Shown here one piece after another: positions 16,274 through 25,300 of a DNA stretch of 44,807 nt; position 1 is the first letter of the stretch, and each line of letters starts with the position of its first letter. The DNA comes from Streptoalloteichus tenebrarius. GTDB taxonomy: Bacteria; Actinomycetota; Actinomycetes; Mycobacteriales; Pseudonocardiaceae. The notes under the pieces were generated by a model. It was not told the DNA's origin and did not search any database. It worked only from the letters and a program-made list of their open reading frames with translations. The position numbers and the translations under genes were made by a program. The stretch covers positions 1 to 44,807 of the forward strand of contig NZ_JAMTCP010000042.1 of assembly GCF_024171885.1 (NCBI RefSeq), read 5' to 3'.

Positions 16274-16789
16274 TCAGGAACACTCGTGCCGCCCACGGTC
16301 CACCGAGATCCGCAGGCCCGGCAGGCGAATGACGCCGGCGGTCGTGGCCAGCGCGATCTGCCTCAGGTTCTCGATCACGATCGTGTCGGCGCGCTGCCCG
16401 TGGTCCTCCGGTCGGCCCGCCATGCCCGCCGGCTGGCCCTCGGCCGCCGGGTCCCTGGCGAGCCGGAACCGGGTGAAGGTGACGTCGCCCGCCATCTGGG
16501 CCAGGTCGATGACCAGGTCCGAGGCGGTGGCCGGTGCCTCGGAGCCGGCCAGCGCGCGGACCGTGACCGGCCCGACCGGGGTGTCGGTGACCACCGACTG
16601 GCACAGGTCGCGCAGGCAGGCCGAGCCGATGCCGGAGATCGCCACGGGCGGCCCGGCGCCCTCCCCCGCCTCCTCACCCCTGGCGAACCGCACGAAACCG
16701 GCCCCCTCCAGCCGGCTCGCCGAGACCCGGAACTCCGAGCCGGACAGGGCGAGCGCGACCGGCAGCGCCGCGCTCGCCGTGCCGAGCAC
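16274..16789 (-). CDS. DUF6230 family protein (start uncertain)
   Basis: About 171 aa from GTG 16789. The body matches DUF6230 proteins: FRVSASRLEGAGFVRF, LRDLCQSVVTDTPVGPVTV, LVIDLAQMAGDVTFT, the segment ending QRADTIVIENLRQIALATTAG, and the C-terminal LPGLRISVDRGRHEC. These are exported beta-rich proteins with an N-terminal membrane/signal segment; here AVPLAAALVLGTASAALPVAL fills that place, but half of it lies upstream of the first in-frame GTG, and no ATG or GTG with a ribosome-binding site is visible before it. The upstream frame stays open all the way to 17410. Either a non-standard start is used, or the true 5' end was lost in the rearrangement upstream. Confidence 0.75.
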   Translation of the reverse strand: MLGTASAALPVALALSGSEFRVSASRLEGAGFVRFARGEEAGEGAGPPVAISGIGSACLRDLCQSVVTDTPVGPVTVRALAGSEAPATASDLVIDLAQMAGDVTFTRFRLARDPAAEGQPAGMAGRPEDHGQRADTIVIENLRQIALATTAGVIRLPGLRISVDRGRHECS

Positions 16790-16890
16790 CAGGGCCGCCG
16801 CGAGCGGTACCGCAGGGAGTGGAGGGCGGGTGACCGCCCGGTGGTCGTGCAGCTCCAGTCGTTCCCGCGCCCCTCGCGGGAGGACGGGGA

Positions 16891-17205
16891 GTGAGACGCC
16901 TTCCTCTGCTCGCGGTGCTGACGGCCAACGCGATCTCGATCGTCGGCACCTCCATGACGTTGGTGGCCGTCCCGTTGTTCGTGCTGCGCGCCACGGGCAG
17001 CGCGGGCAGCGCCGCCGTGGTGGCCGCCGCCGAGACCGCCGGGCTGGGCCTGGCGTCGGCGCTGGCCGGCCCGGTGGTCGACCGCCTCGGCTGGCGGCGG
17101 GCGAGTGTGGTGTCGGACCTGTGGGGCGCGGTCGCGGTGGCGTTGATGCCGCTGGCCCAGGCGGCCACCGGCCACTCCGTGGGCCTGCTCGCGGCCCTGG
17201 CCGGG
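16891..17205 (+). pseudogene. Truncated MFS transporter, N-terminal fragment
   Basis: GTG 16891 has GGGAGGA 6 bases upstream. The first 105 residues are a good major facilitator start: three to four hydrophobic segments (LLAVLTANAISIVGTSMTLVA, SAAVVAAAETAGLGLASALAG, VALMPLAQAA) and the VVDRLGWRRA loop. After LLAALAGA near 17205 the protein becomes Arg/Pro-rich nonsense to 17346 because the DNA from there belongs to the opposite-strand gene. A complete transporter needs about 400 residues, so this is a remnant. Confidence 0.75.
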
Positions 17206-17410
17206 GCGCGGCCACGCCCACCGCGAGCCAGAGGGCGAACCGGAGCCAGCTCGTCCGCCCCGCCACCGCGGCGACGGCCGAGCGGTCGGCCGTGGGCCTG
17301 GCGTCACCGGGCCTGGCCTCGCCGACTCCAGCGTCGCCGGCCCTGACGCCGTCCGTGCCGTCAGCGCCGACGGGGGCGGTCTCGCTCCGCTCACTCGTCG
17401 GCGAGGCCAT
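17205..17410 (-). pseudogene. Truncated fourth gene of the lipid-synthase operon
   Basis: ATG 17410 follows a textbook GGAGGA ribosome-binding site and overlaps the end of the pfaD-like gene by 20 bases. The first 68 residues are a flexible acidic tail and then a membrane segment (SWLRFALWLAVGVAA); at about 17205 the sequence runs into the antisense of the MFS fragment. The frame stays open by chance into the DUF6230 gene, which would give a 378-aa chimera. The original product cannot be identified. Confidence 0.6.
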
Positions 17411-19061
17411 GCGCTCCTCCGTACGGTCTGCCGTTGCGCGCGGCCGTGGTCGGCCGGTCGTCGGCGCGGGGAGCCGGAGCGAGCCGGTAGGTCGCGCAGA
17501 CCTCGGGCAGCCGCAGGCCGGCCAACCGGAGCTGCGCGACCCGCGCGTGGAACGCCGCGCCCCGCATGAGGTGCCGCGCCACCTCGGCGACCCGCCGGTG
17601 GGCCGGCGGGTCGAGCGCGGTGCCGCGCACCCAGTCGTTGAACGCCCCCATCGCCGGCCCGCACCGGACCTGGTAGTCCCGCTGCCGCGTGGGGTCGCCG
17701 TCGACGGCCCAGCGGGAGGTGCGGGCCAGGTGCCAGCGGAACAGCAGCGCCATCGCCCGCTTCGGGTCCCGCTCGGCCCGCTCCAACGCGGCCGGGTCGT
17801 GCCGGCGGTGGTGGTCCCGCGCCCGCTGCCACGCCTGGTCCAGGCCGAGGCCGAGGACGTGGGTCTCCAGCCACCGGCGGTCGGCCGGCCCGATCTCGTG
17901 CAGGGCGTCGTGGGCGAGGAACAGCTCGCGCAGCCGGCGCGCCGTGGCCGCGAACCGCGTCCCGTCCCGCAGGACCGGGACCAGGGCGCCGTCCTCGAAG
18001 CCCTGCGCGCACGGCGCCAGCTCGCAGCTCGCGGTCCCGGCCGAGGCGAGCAGCCGGCGGACGGCCTCGGACGTGCCGGCCTCCACACAGGACTGGTTGA
18101 CCGACCCGGTCACCACGTAGTCCGCGCCCAGGTGGAAGGCCGCCGCGACGGCCGAGGGCGTGCCGAGGCCGCCCGCCACGCCCACCCCGACCGGCTCGGC
18201 GTACCCGAACCGGGACTGGGCGCGGGTCCGCAGCGCCAGCGCGGCCGGCACCAGGACCGCCCAGGCGCAGTCCCCGTCGCCGCCGAGGCCGTGGGACTCC
18301 ACGGTGACGTCGTCGGCCATCGGCACCCGGCCCGCCAGCTCCGCCTGATCCGCCGAGAGCCGCCCGCGGGCGACCAGCGCCCCGACCAGCGGGGCGGGCG
18401 CGGGGGCGAGGAACCGTTCGACGGCCTCCAGGTCGCGGACCTTGGCCACCACCCGGTTCTCCGCGACCACGCGCCCCTGGCGGTCCCGCCGCAGCCCGGC
18501 CACGCGGTACCGCACGAGCGCGGGGGTGGGCTGGTGGAACGCGGACGCCTCCACGCAGCGCACCCCCCGGCGCAGGAACAGGTCGACCAGGGCTTCGACG
18601 TGGTCGGGGCGGTGGTCGTCGTCGGGCAGGTCGACCGCGAACGACCCGCCCGGCAGCTCGTGGCGCAGCCTCGTCACTGCTTCGTCCACAGTGGACAGAT
18701 CAACGCCGGCCGCGCCGTACGAGCCGAGGAAGCCGGCCCTGGCCAACGCCAGCACCAGCGCCACCGAGGACACGCCCCCGGCCATCGAGCCCGCCATGTA
18801 CGGCTGGCGAACCCCGTGCCGGCGCGGGAACTCCGCCGACCCCAGCCGCTCCGTCGGCGTGGGCGGGCAGTAGGCCAGCACGTCCACCGGGCTCTCCGAC
18901 GGCAGCGCGGCGCACGCGCCGAGCCCCCGCTCGGTGCGGACGATGAAGCACGCCGCGTCCGTGGCGGCGATGATCTGCCGGATGCTCTCGATGTCGTGGT
19001 GCACACCGCGTTGCGGCGGCACCGCGCCCGGGGTGAGCGCGGAGGGGGACGAACTCGTCAC
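17391..19061 (-). CDS. PfaD family polyketide/PUFA enoylreductase-like flavoprotein, altered active-site motif
   Basis: 556 aa. PfaD proteins are FMN-dependent TIM-barrel trans-acting enoylreductases related to nitronate monooxygenase. Recognisable parts: GVHHDIESIRQII, YMAGSMAGGVSSVALVLALARAGFLGSYGAAG, VEASAFHQPTPALVRYR, GGLGTPSAVAAAFHLGADYVVTGSVNQSCVEAGTS and the C-terminal helical region with PKRAMALLFRWHLARTS and DYQVRCGPAMGAFNDW. Family members carry an EADSGGHTD motif; here the matching text is VESHGLGGDGD, with Asp262 where the GGH histidine is expected. GTG 19061 overlaps the stop of the 85-aa gene (GTGA). It would reduce enoyl intermediates made by the adjacent synthase if still active. 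Confidence 0.92.
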   Translation of the reverse strand: MTSSSPSALTPGAVPPQRGVHHDIESIRQIIAATDAACFIVRTERGLGACAALPSESPVDVLAYCPPTPTERLGSAEFPRRHGVRQPYMAGSMAGGVSSVALVLALARAGFLGSYGAAGVDLSTVDEAVTRLRHELPGGSFAVDLPDDDHRPDHVEALVDLFLRRGVRCVEASAFHQPTPALVRYRVAGLRRDRQGRVVAENRVVAKVRDLEAVERFLAPAPAPLVGALVARGRLSADQAELAGRVPMADDVTVESHGLGGDGDCAWAVLVPAALALRTRAQSRFGYAEPVGVGVAGGLGTPSAVAAAFHLGADYVVTGSVNQSCVEAGTSEAVRRLLASAGTASCELAPCAQGFEDGALVPVLRDGTRFAATARRLRELFLAHDALHEIGPADRRWLETHVLGLGLDQAWQRARDHHRRHDPAALERAERDPKRAMALLFRWHLARTSRWAVDGDPTRQRDYQVRCGPAMGAFNDWVRGTALDPPAHRRVAEVARHLMRGAAFHARVAQLRLAGLRLPEVCATYRLAPAPRADDRPTTAARNGRPYGGAHGLADE

Positions 19062-19315
19062 CGGCGCTCCCCGGCCCGACCCCGCGGACCCCGCTCGACC
19101 GGGTCCAGGCCGGCCATCAGCCGCTCCTGGATCGCGTCGTGCGCGTCGAGCGTGGCGGCGTGCGCACGCAGCATCTGGTGGTGCAGTGCCTGGAGCTGCC
19201 GTGACATCTCGGTCCAGTCCACCTGGTCCCCCGGCTCCGCCCACCCGCCGTCGCGGGGGTCGTCGCCGGAGCGGGCGAACGCGTTCGTCGGGATCCCGGG
19301 CTCGGGAACGGCCAT
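19058..19315 (-). CDS. Small helical protein between the lipid synthase and PfaD genes
   Basis: 85 aa, no family recognised. The core LQALHHQMLRAHAATLDAHDAIQERLM is a strong amphipathic helix resembling the helix in the AT-ACP linker of the neighbouring synthase (LALHRRYLDAQLRVAERL); flanks are flexible. ATG 19315 has GAGG about 7 bases upstream. It overlaps pfaD by 4 bases and starts 77 bases after the synthase stop, so all are one operon. A docking or scaffolding role between synthase and flavoenzyme is inference. Confidence 0.75.
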   Translation of the reverse strand: MAVPEPGIPTNAFARSGDDPRDGGWAEPGDQVDWTEMSRQLQALHHQMLRAHAATLDAHDAIQERLMAGLDPVERGPRGRAGERR

Positions 19316-19392
19316 CAAGCACCTCACGCACGAAGGACATCGGATCGATCGGCGGTGGGCGCCGGCCGGCGCCCACCGGGTCAGCCGAGGGG

Positions 19393-22300
19393 TCAGCCGG
19401 CGGCCTCACCGCTCAGCGCCGGCGCGGGGGCCGGTTCGGCGCTGGCCGCGGCCAGCACCACGCCCGTGTACCGCTGGTACACCCGCCCGTCGGGGGCGCA
19501 GGCGACGACGGTGCTGGTCAGGCCGACCGCCTCCCGCCGCACCGTGTCGACCTCCAGCACGAACGGCTGGTCGTCGGGCAGCCGCTCGAACATCTCGACG
19601 CGTTCGATGGCCACCGGCAGGCCGGACACCCCGTGGCAGCGCGCGGCGCCGAGCACCGCCGCCTGCAACACCTGGTCGGCCAGCACCGGGCTGTGCAGGC
19701 GCCCGGCGAACGCGCCGTGCGCCAGCGGCACGTCCCGCATCCGGCACTCCACGACCAGGCGGGTGCCGTCCTGCTCCAGCAGCCGGCCCAGGCCGCGCAG
19801 GCTCGGCCCGGTGGACAGGACGTCCTCGTACCACGCCGGCGCCCGCTCGTCCCCCAGCTCGGCCAGCCGGCGCGCCCACGACCGGCGGGCCGGCGGCGCG
19901 GTCCTCGGCCGGTCGGCCAGCAGGAACGCGCCGGCGTAGCGCGGCCACGACCGGGTGGGGCCGTCCTCGCTGACGATCGTGACCTGGAAGGAGTGGTCCC
20001 TCCCACCCGAGACGGGCACGGCCTCCAGCACGAACCGCGACCACTCGCCGCCGTCGCACACCACGCCCTTGTGCAGCCGGACGTCCCGGCACTCCACGAC
20101 CTGCCAGCCGGGGTGCGCGCGCTCCAGCACGTTCACGCACCAGCCGACGGCGCCGGCCAGCGGGAGGACCGGGCTCCCGCCCACGCGGTGGTCCCGCACG
20201 ACCGGGTCACACGCCAGGCGCTCCAGCCGCCGCTCGACGGTGATCCCGGTCGACGGCACGGGCGCGCGCGGCGGCAGGGCGGGCAGCGCGGGGGCGACCA
20301 GCACCACCGGGCTCTCCTCGGCCCCGAACTCGGCCAGGAACCGCTCGACGCCGACGGCGCGCGACAGCAGCGGGACGCCGCGCATCGCGAACCGGGCGCG
20401 GGCCCACGGCTCCACCATCCCGCCGTCCCACGGCCCCCAGCCGATCGCGCTGACGTGGCACCCGGGACGCCGCGCGCGCCAGGCGCAGGCCAGCCGGTTC
20501 AGGGCGGCGTTGGCGGCGGCGTAGTCCGCCTGCCCCGGGTTGCCGAACCAGCCGGCGGCCGAGGAGAACAGGACCAGGTGCCGCAGGCGGTCCTGGTCCA
20601 GCGCGGCCAGCACGTTGCGCAGCCCGGTGAGCTTGACGCCCAGCACGCGCCCGACGTCGGCCGGGTTCTTGCGGGCCAGGGCGGCGTCGGCGAGCACGCC
20701 GGCGCCGTGCACGACCCCGGTGACGCGGTGGGCGTGCGGGCGCAGCGCGGCCCGCACGGCCTCCGCGTCGGTCACGTCCACGGTGAGGTACTCGGCGCGC
20801 GCGCCGGCCTCGGCCAGCGCGGCGAGCGTGGCCCTGATCTCCCGCCGCGCCCGCACCTCCCGCACGGCCTGCGCGAACCGGCCGGGGCCGAGCACCGCGC
20901 CCCTGGCCCGCAGGTGCGCGGTGAGGGCGGCGGCCAGCTCGCCGGAGGGCCGGTCCACGGCCCACTCGGGCTCCTCGGACAGCTCGGTCCGTCCGAGCAG
21001 CAGCACCGAACAGGGCTGGCGGCGCACCAGCTCGGTGACGCACCAGGCCGTCACGCCGCGCCCGCCGCCGGTCACCACGAGCACGTCGTCCGGGCCGAGG
21101 TGGGCGTGGGAGGCGCGGTCGGCGGCGGCGTCCCGCGCCGGCAGCGGGCTGGGGACGGTGGTGACGGTGCGGCGACGGCCGCCGTCGAGCGCCACCTCGA
21201 CCACGTCCCGCGCCACGTCGTGCAGCTCGGTCACGACCAGCCGCGCCGCCTCGCCGGGCGGCAGCGTCGGCGCGAGGTCCAGCGCCCGGCAGAACAGCGT
21301 CGGCGCCTCCAGCGCCAGGGTCCGCACCAGGCCGGACACGCCGCCGACGAGCGAGGCGTTCGCGGCGGAGCCGGTGTAGCCGAGCGCGCCGTCGAGCCGG
21401 GTGACGGTGAGGAAGGCGGCGCGTCGCCCGGTCGCCGCCGTGGCGCACAGCGCCCGGTGGACGTGCTTGGCGGTCAGCACGGCGTGGACGAGCCGGCCCG
21501 CCGCGTGCTCGTCGTCCGCGACGACCGGCAGCACGCACGCGTCCAGACCCTGCTCGGGCAGGACCCCGGTGATCGTCGCGGTCAACGACTCCTCACCCCA
21601 GTCGCCGAGCCGGACCGCGTCGGGGTCGTCGGTGGGAACGCCGGGCAGGGCCAAGACGCGGACCTGCCAGCCGCCGTCGCGCAGGGCCTTGGCCAGCGCC
21701 GTGGGCAGGTCGGACCCGTCGGCCACCACCAGCGCCACGCGCTGGTCCCGGTAGGCCCCGGTGAGCACGTCGACCTCGGGCAGCTCGACCAGTCCGACGC
21801 GGGAGCGCAGGACCTCGTGCGGGGCGGCGACGGTCGGCGAGCCGCCGCTCCTGGCCGCCGCCCGCAACAGGCGCGCCGCGTCCTCCACGGTCCGGCAGGC
21901 GGCGAACGGCACGGTCGGTTGCCCGTTCGGGTTGCTCCTGACCGGGAAGTGCCGCCAGACCTCGCCGAGGACGCGCGCCCGCTCCAGCGAGTCCAGGCCC
22001 AGGTCGGCCTCCAGGTCGAGGGTCGGCTCCACCGTCCGCGCGTCCCGCCCGGTGCGGTCGGCGATCACCTGGCGGAGCCGGGCGTCGAGTTCCCGGTCGT
22101 CGGGCACGCCGCCGCCCGCCGTGCGGCTGCCGGCCCTGGCCGCCCGGTCCTGCCCGGCGGCTGGCGGCGGGGGCGCCGCAGACGCGGCGGACGCCGGGGG
22201 CGCCGTCTGCGCTGGCTGCGCTGACTGGGCTGGTTGCGCTGACTGGGCTGGTTGCGCTGGCTGCCCTGGTTGTGGCGGCGGTGCTGGTGCTGCCGACTGC

Positions 22301-25300
22301 GCGGAGGGAGCCATCGGCGCGGCGGGCGCCGCCGGTGCCGGAGGTGGGGTGGGCGCCGGCGGCCTCTTCTTCCCCGTGGGGCCGGTCGCCGGCGCGGCGG
22401 TGAGGGCGGCCGGCCGGGACGGCGGCGGGACGACGCGTCGCGACGCGTCCGCGCCGGACGGGGTGCCGGTCGGCCAGGCGCCGGGCTCACCGGTCCCTCT
22501 GGCGGACGCCGGGGTGAAGACCGTGCTAGTGGTGGGGGCGCCGCCGGTGGCGGCCCGGCCGGTGTCGAGCCGGAGCAGCGCGGCCAGGGTCTCGTTCGCC
22601 CTGATGTGCGCCTCGCCCAGGGCCAGGCTGTGGTCCCGCAACGCGCTGACCCCCTCGGCCAGCCCCGCGGTGTCGGTGGAGCGGGCGAGCAGCGAACCGA
22701 GCCGTTCGGCCACCCGCAACTGCGCGTCCAGGTAGCGCCGGTGCAACGCCAGGTGGTCGGCGGCGATCCGGGTGAGGTCCTGGACGGCCTCGGCGTCGGG
22801 CGCGACAGCGGGACCGACGGCGGGCGCGCCAGGGGACCCGACGGGGAACTCGGCGGGAGGCTCGACGGGGGACGGGGTGACGCGGGCGGGTTCCTGGCTG
22901 GTGGGCGGTGGGACGTCGTGCTCGCTCGTGGTCCGCCATGGCGTGGCCGTCTCGGTCAGGCGTTGCCGCTCCCGGGTGACCGCGGCCGCCGGGGTCTCCA
23001 CCAGCGGAGCCGACGGCGCCGCGGTCTCCGGGGACGCCGGGGTCTCCCCGCCCTCCTCGTCCGCCACCGGAACCGTCCACTGAGGACGGTCAGTCCGGGC
23101 CGGCGCGGCCGCTGCCGCGTCGCGGGCCGCCGCCCGCCGCTCGCCGCCCTCGGGGCGGAACCGCCGCAGCACCACGGCCGCCGACGACGGAGCGCGCCGC
23201 GCCCCGACCGCGTCCGTGGTGTCGGTCGCGTCGACCGCGTCGTTCCTGACCCCCGGCAGGTAGCGGTTGAGGTCCACCAGCGGCTGACCCAGCAGGACGA
23301 GCTGGAGCCCCGCCCGCTTGAGCTGGACGTCCCCGTCCTGGTCACGGCCCCCGTCGGTGGCCACCGCCACCACGCCCCGGTCGCCGAGCGTGCGCTCCAC
23401 CAGCCGGGTCAGCGCCTGGCCGGGGCCGAACTCCACGAAGATCCGGAAGCCCTCGCGGTACATCTCCTCCAACCGGCCGGCGAAGTCCACCGGGTGCCGG
23501 AGCTGCTCGACGAGCACCCGCCGGATCAGGTCGACGTCCTCGCCGTAACGCGCGCCCCGCGTGTTCGCGTAGACCGGCACGCGGGGCGGGCGGAACACGG
23601 TGGTCGACACCGCCCTGCCGAACTCCTCGACCGCGTGCTGGACGTGCGCGGTGTGGAACGCGGCCGGCACCGGCAGCACCCTGGCGAAGATCCGCTGGTT
23701 GGCGCAGGCGGTGACGAAGGCGTCGACCGCCATCGTGGGGCCGCCGACCACGAGCTGGTCCGGCGCGTCGTAGTGGCAGACCACCAGGTCGGGGTGCGCG
23801 GCGAGCAGCGCGTCGACGGTGGCGGCCGACGCGCGCACCGTGGCCATCGCCCCGGGGTCGTGGCCGTTGTCCGCCGGCGGGGCCATCGCCCGGCCCCTGG
23901 CCCTGGCCAGCAGGAAGAACGCCTCGTCGTCGAGGCAGCCGGCCGCCCACAGCGCGGTCAGCTCGCCGAAGCTGTGGCCGAGCAGCCCGTGCGGGCGGAA
24001 CCCGCACACCGTGAGGTACCGGTACTGGCCGAGGGCGACGGCGCCAATCGCCGGCTGGGCGTACTCGGGGCGGCGCAGCAGCTCCTCCGCCCGCGCCCTG
24101 GCCTCCTCGCCGGCCGCGCCCACCGCGCCGGGCACCGGGGGCGGGAACACCACGTCGGCCAGGGTCGGGCCCTCGACGAACCGCTGGTTGGCGGTGTCGA
24201 ACGCGGCGCGCACCGCCGGGACGGAGAGCACGGCGTGCCGGGCCATCCCGACGTACTGGCTGCCCTGGTCGGCGAACACCGCGGCCACGCGCGCCGGCTC
24301 CGGCAGCCCGGAACGACGGAGGTGGACGCCCCTGGGGTGCTGCCACGGCGTCGTACCGTCCCACTCCCGCAACCGGTCGAGCAGCAGGGCCCGCAGCTCG
24401 GCGAACTCGGCGTCGTCCCGGGAGACGAACCCGGCCCTCGGCCGGTCCTCGGGGATCGGGGTGCTGGTGGTCAGGCCGGGCCCGCTCTCCACGGCCTGCC
24501 GCAGGGACGGCACGTCCGGCCCGTGCCACACGTGGACCCTGGCGCAGTCGTGCATCACGTGCAGCAGCCCCGCCGACGGCTCGTGCTCGTCGAGCACCAC
24601 GTGGAAGGCGGCGCCGCCGGCGCCGAACGCGGACACCGCCGCCCTGCGGACCGGGCGGCGCGGGTCCCTGATCCACGGCCGCGCCTCGGTGTTGACGTAG
24701 AGGGTGGACTCCGGGCCGAGCACCGACTCGGCCGGCCGGTCCACGTTGATGGTGGGCGGCAGCACCTTGTGGTGCAGCGCCAGCGCGAGCTTGACCAGCC
24801 CGGCGGCGCCCGCCGCCGCCCCGGTGTGGCCGATCTGCGACTTCACGCTGCCGACGGCGGCCGGGGGGACGGGCCGGTCGGCCCCGGCGGTCAGCGCGTG
24901 CAGCGCGCGCAGCTCGACCTCGTCCTCGTCCGGCGCGCCCGTCCCGTGCGCCTCGAACAGCTCGACCGACCGGGGCGAGCAGTCGGCGTCCTCGTAGGCG
25001 CGCCGCAGGGTGACGAGCTGCCCCTCCAGGCTGGGCGCGTGGACGGACGCGCCGCGCCCGTCGCTGCCGTGCCCGAGGCCCCGGATCACCGCGTAGACCC
25101 GGTCGCCGTCGCGCTCGGCGTCGGCGAGGCGCTTGAGCGCGACCATCCCGACGCCCTCGCCGAGCAGGGTGCCGTCGGCGTGGGCGTCGAACGGGCGCGC
25201 GACCTGGTGGGGCGACAGGGTGGGCGCGGCCCCGAGCCCCGCGGAGACCGCCGGCTCCTCGGCGACGTCGCATCCGCCGGCGATCATCAGGTCCGCGCGG

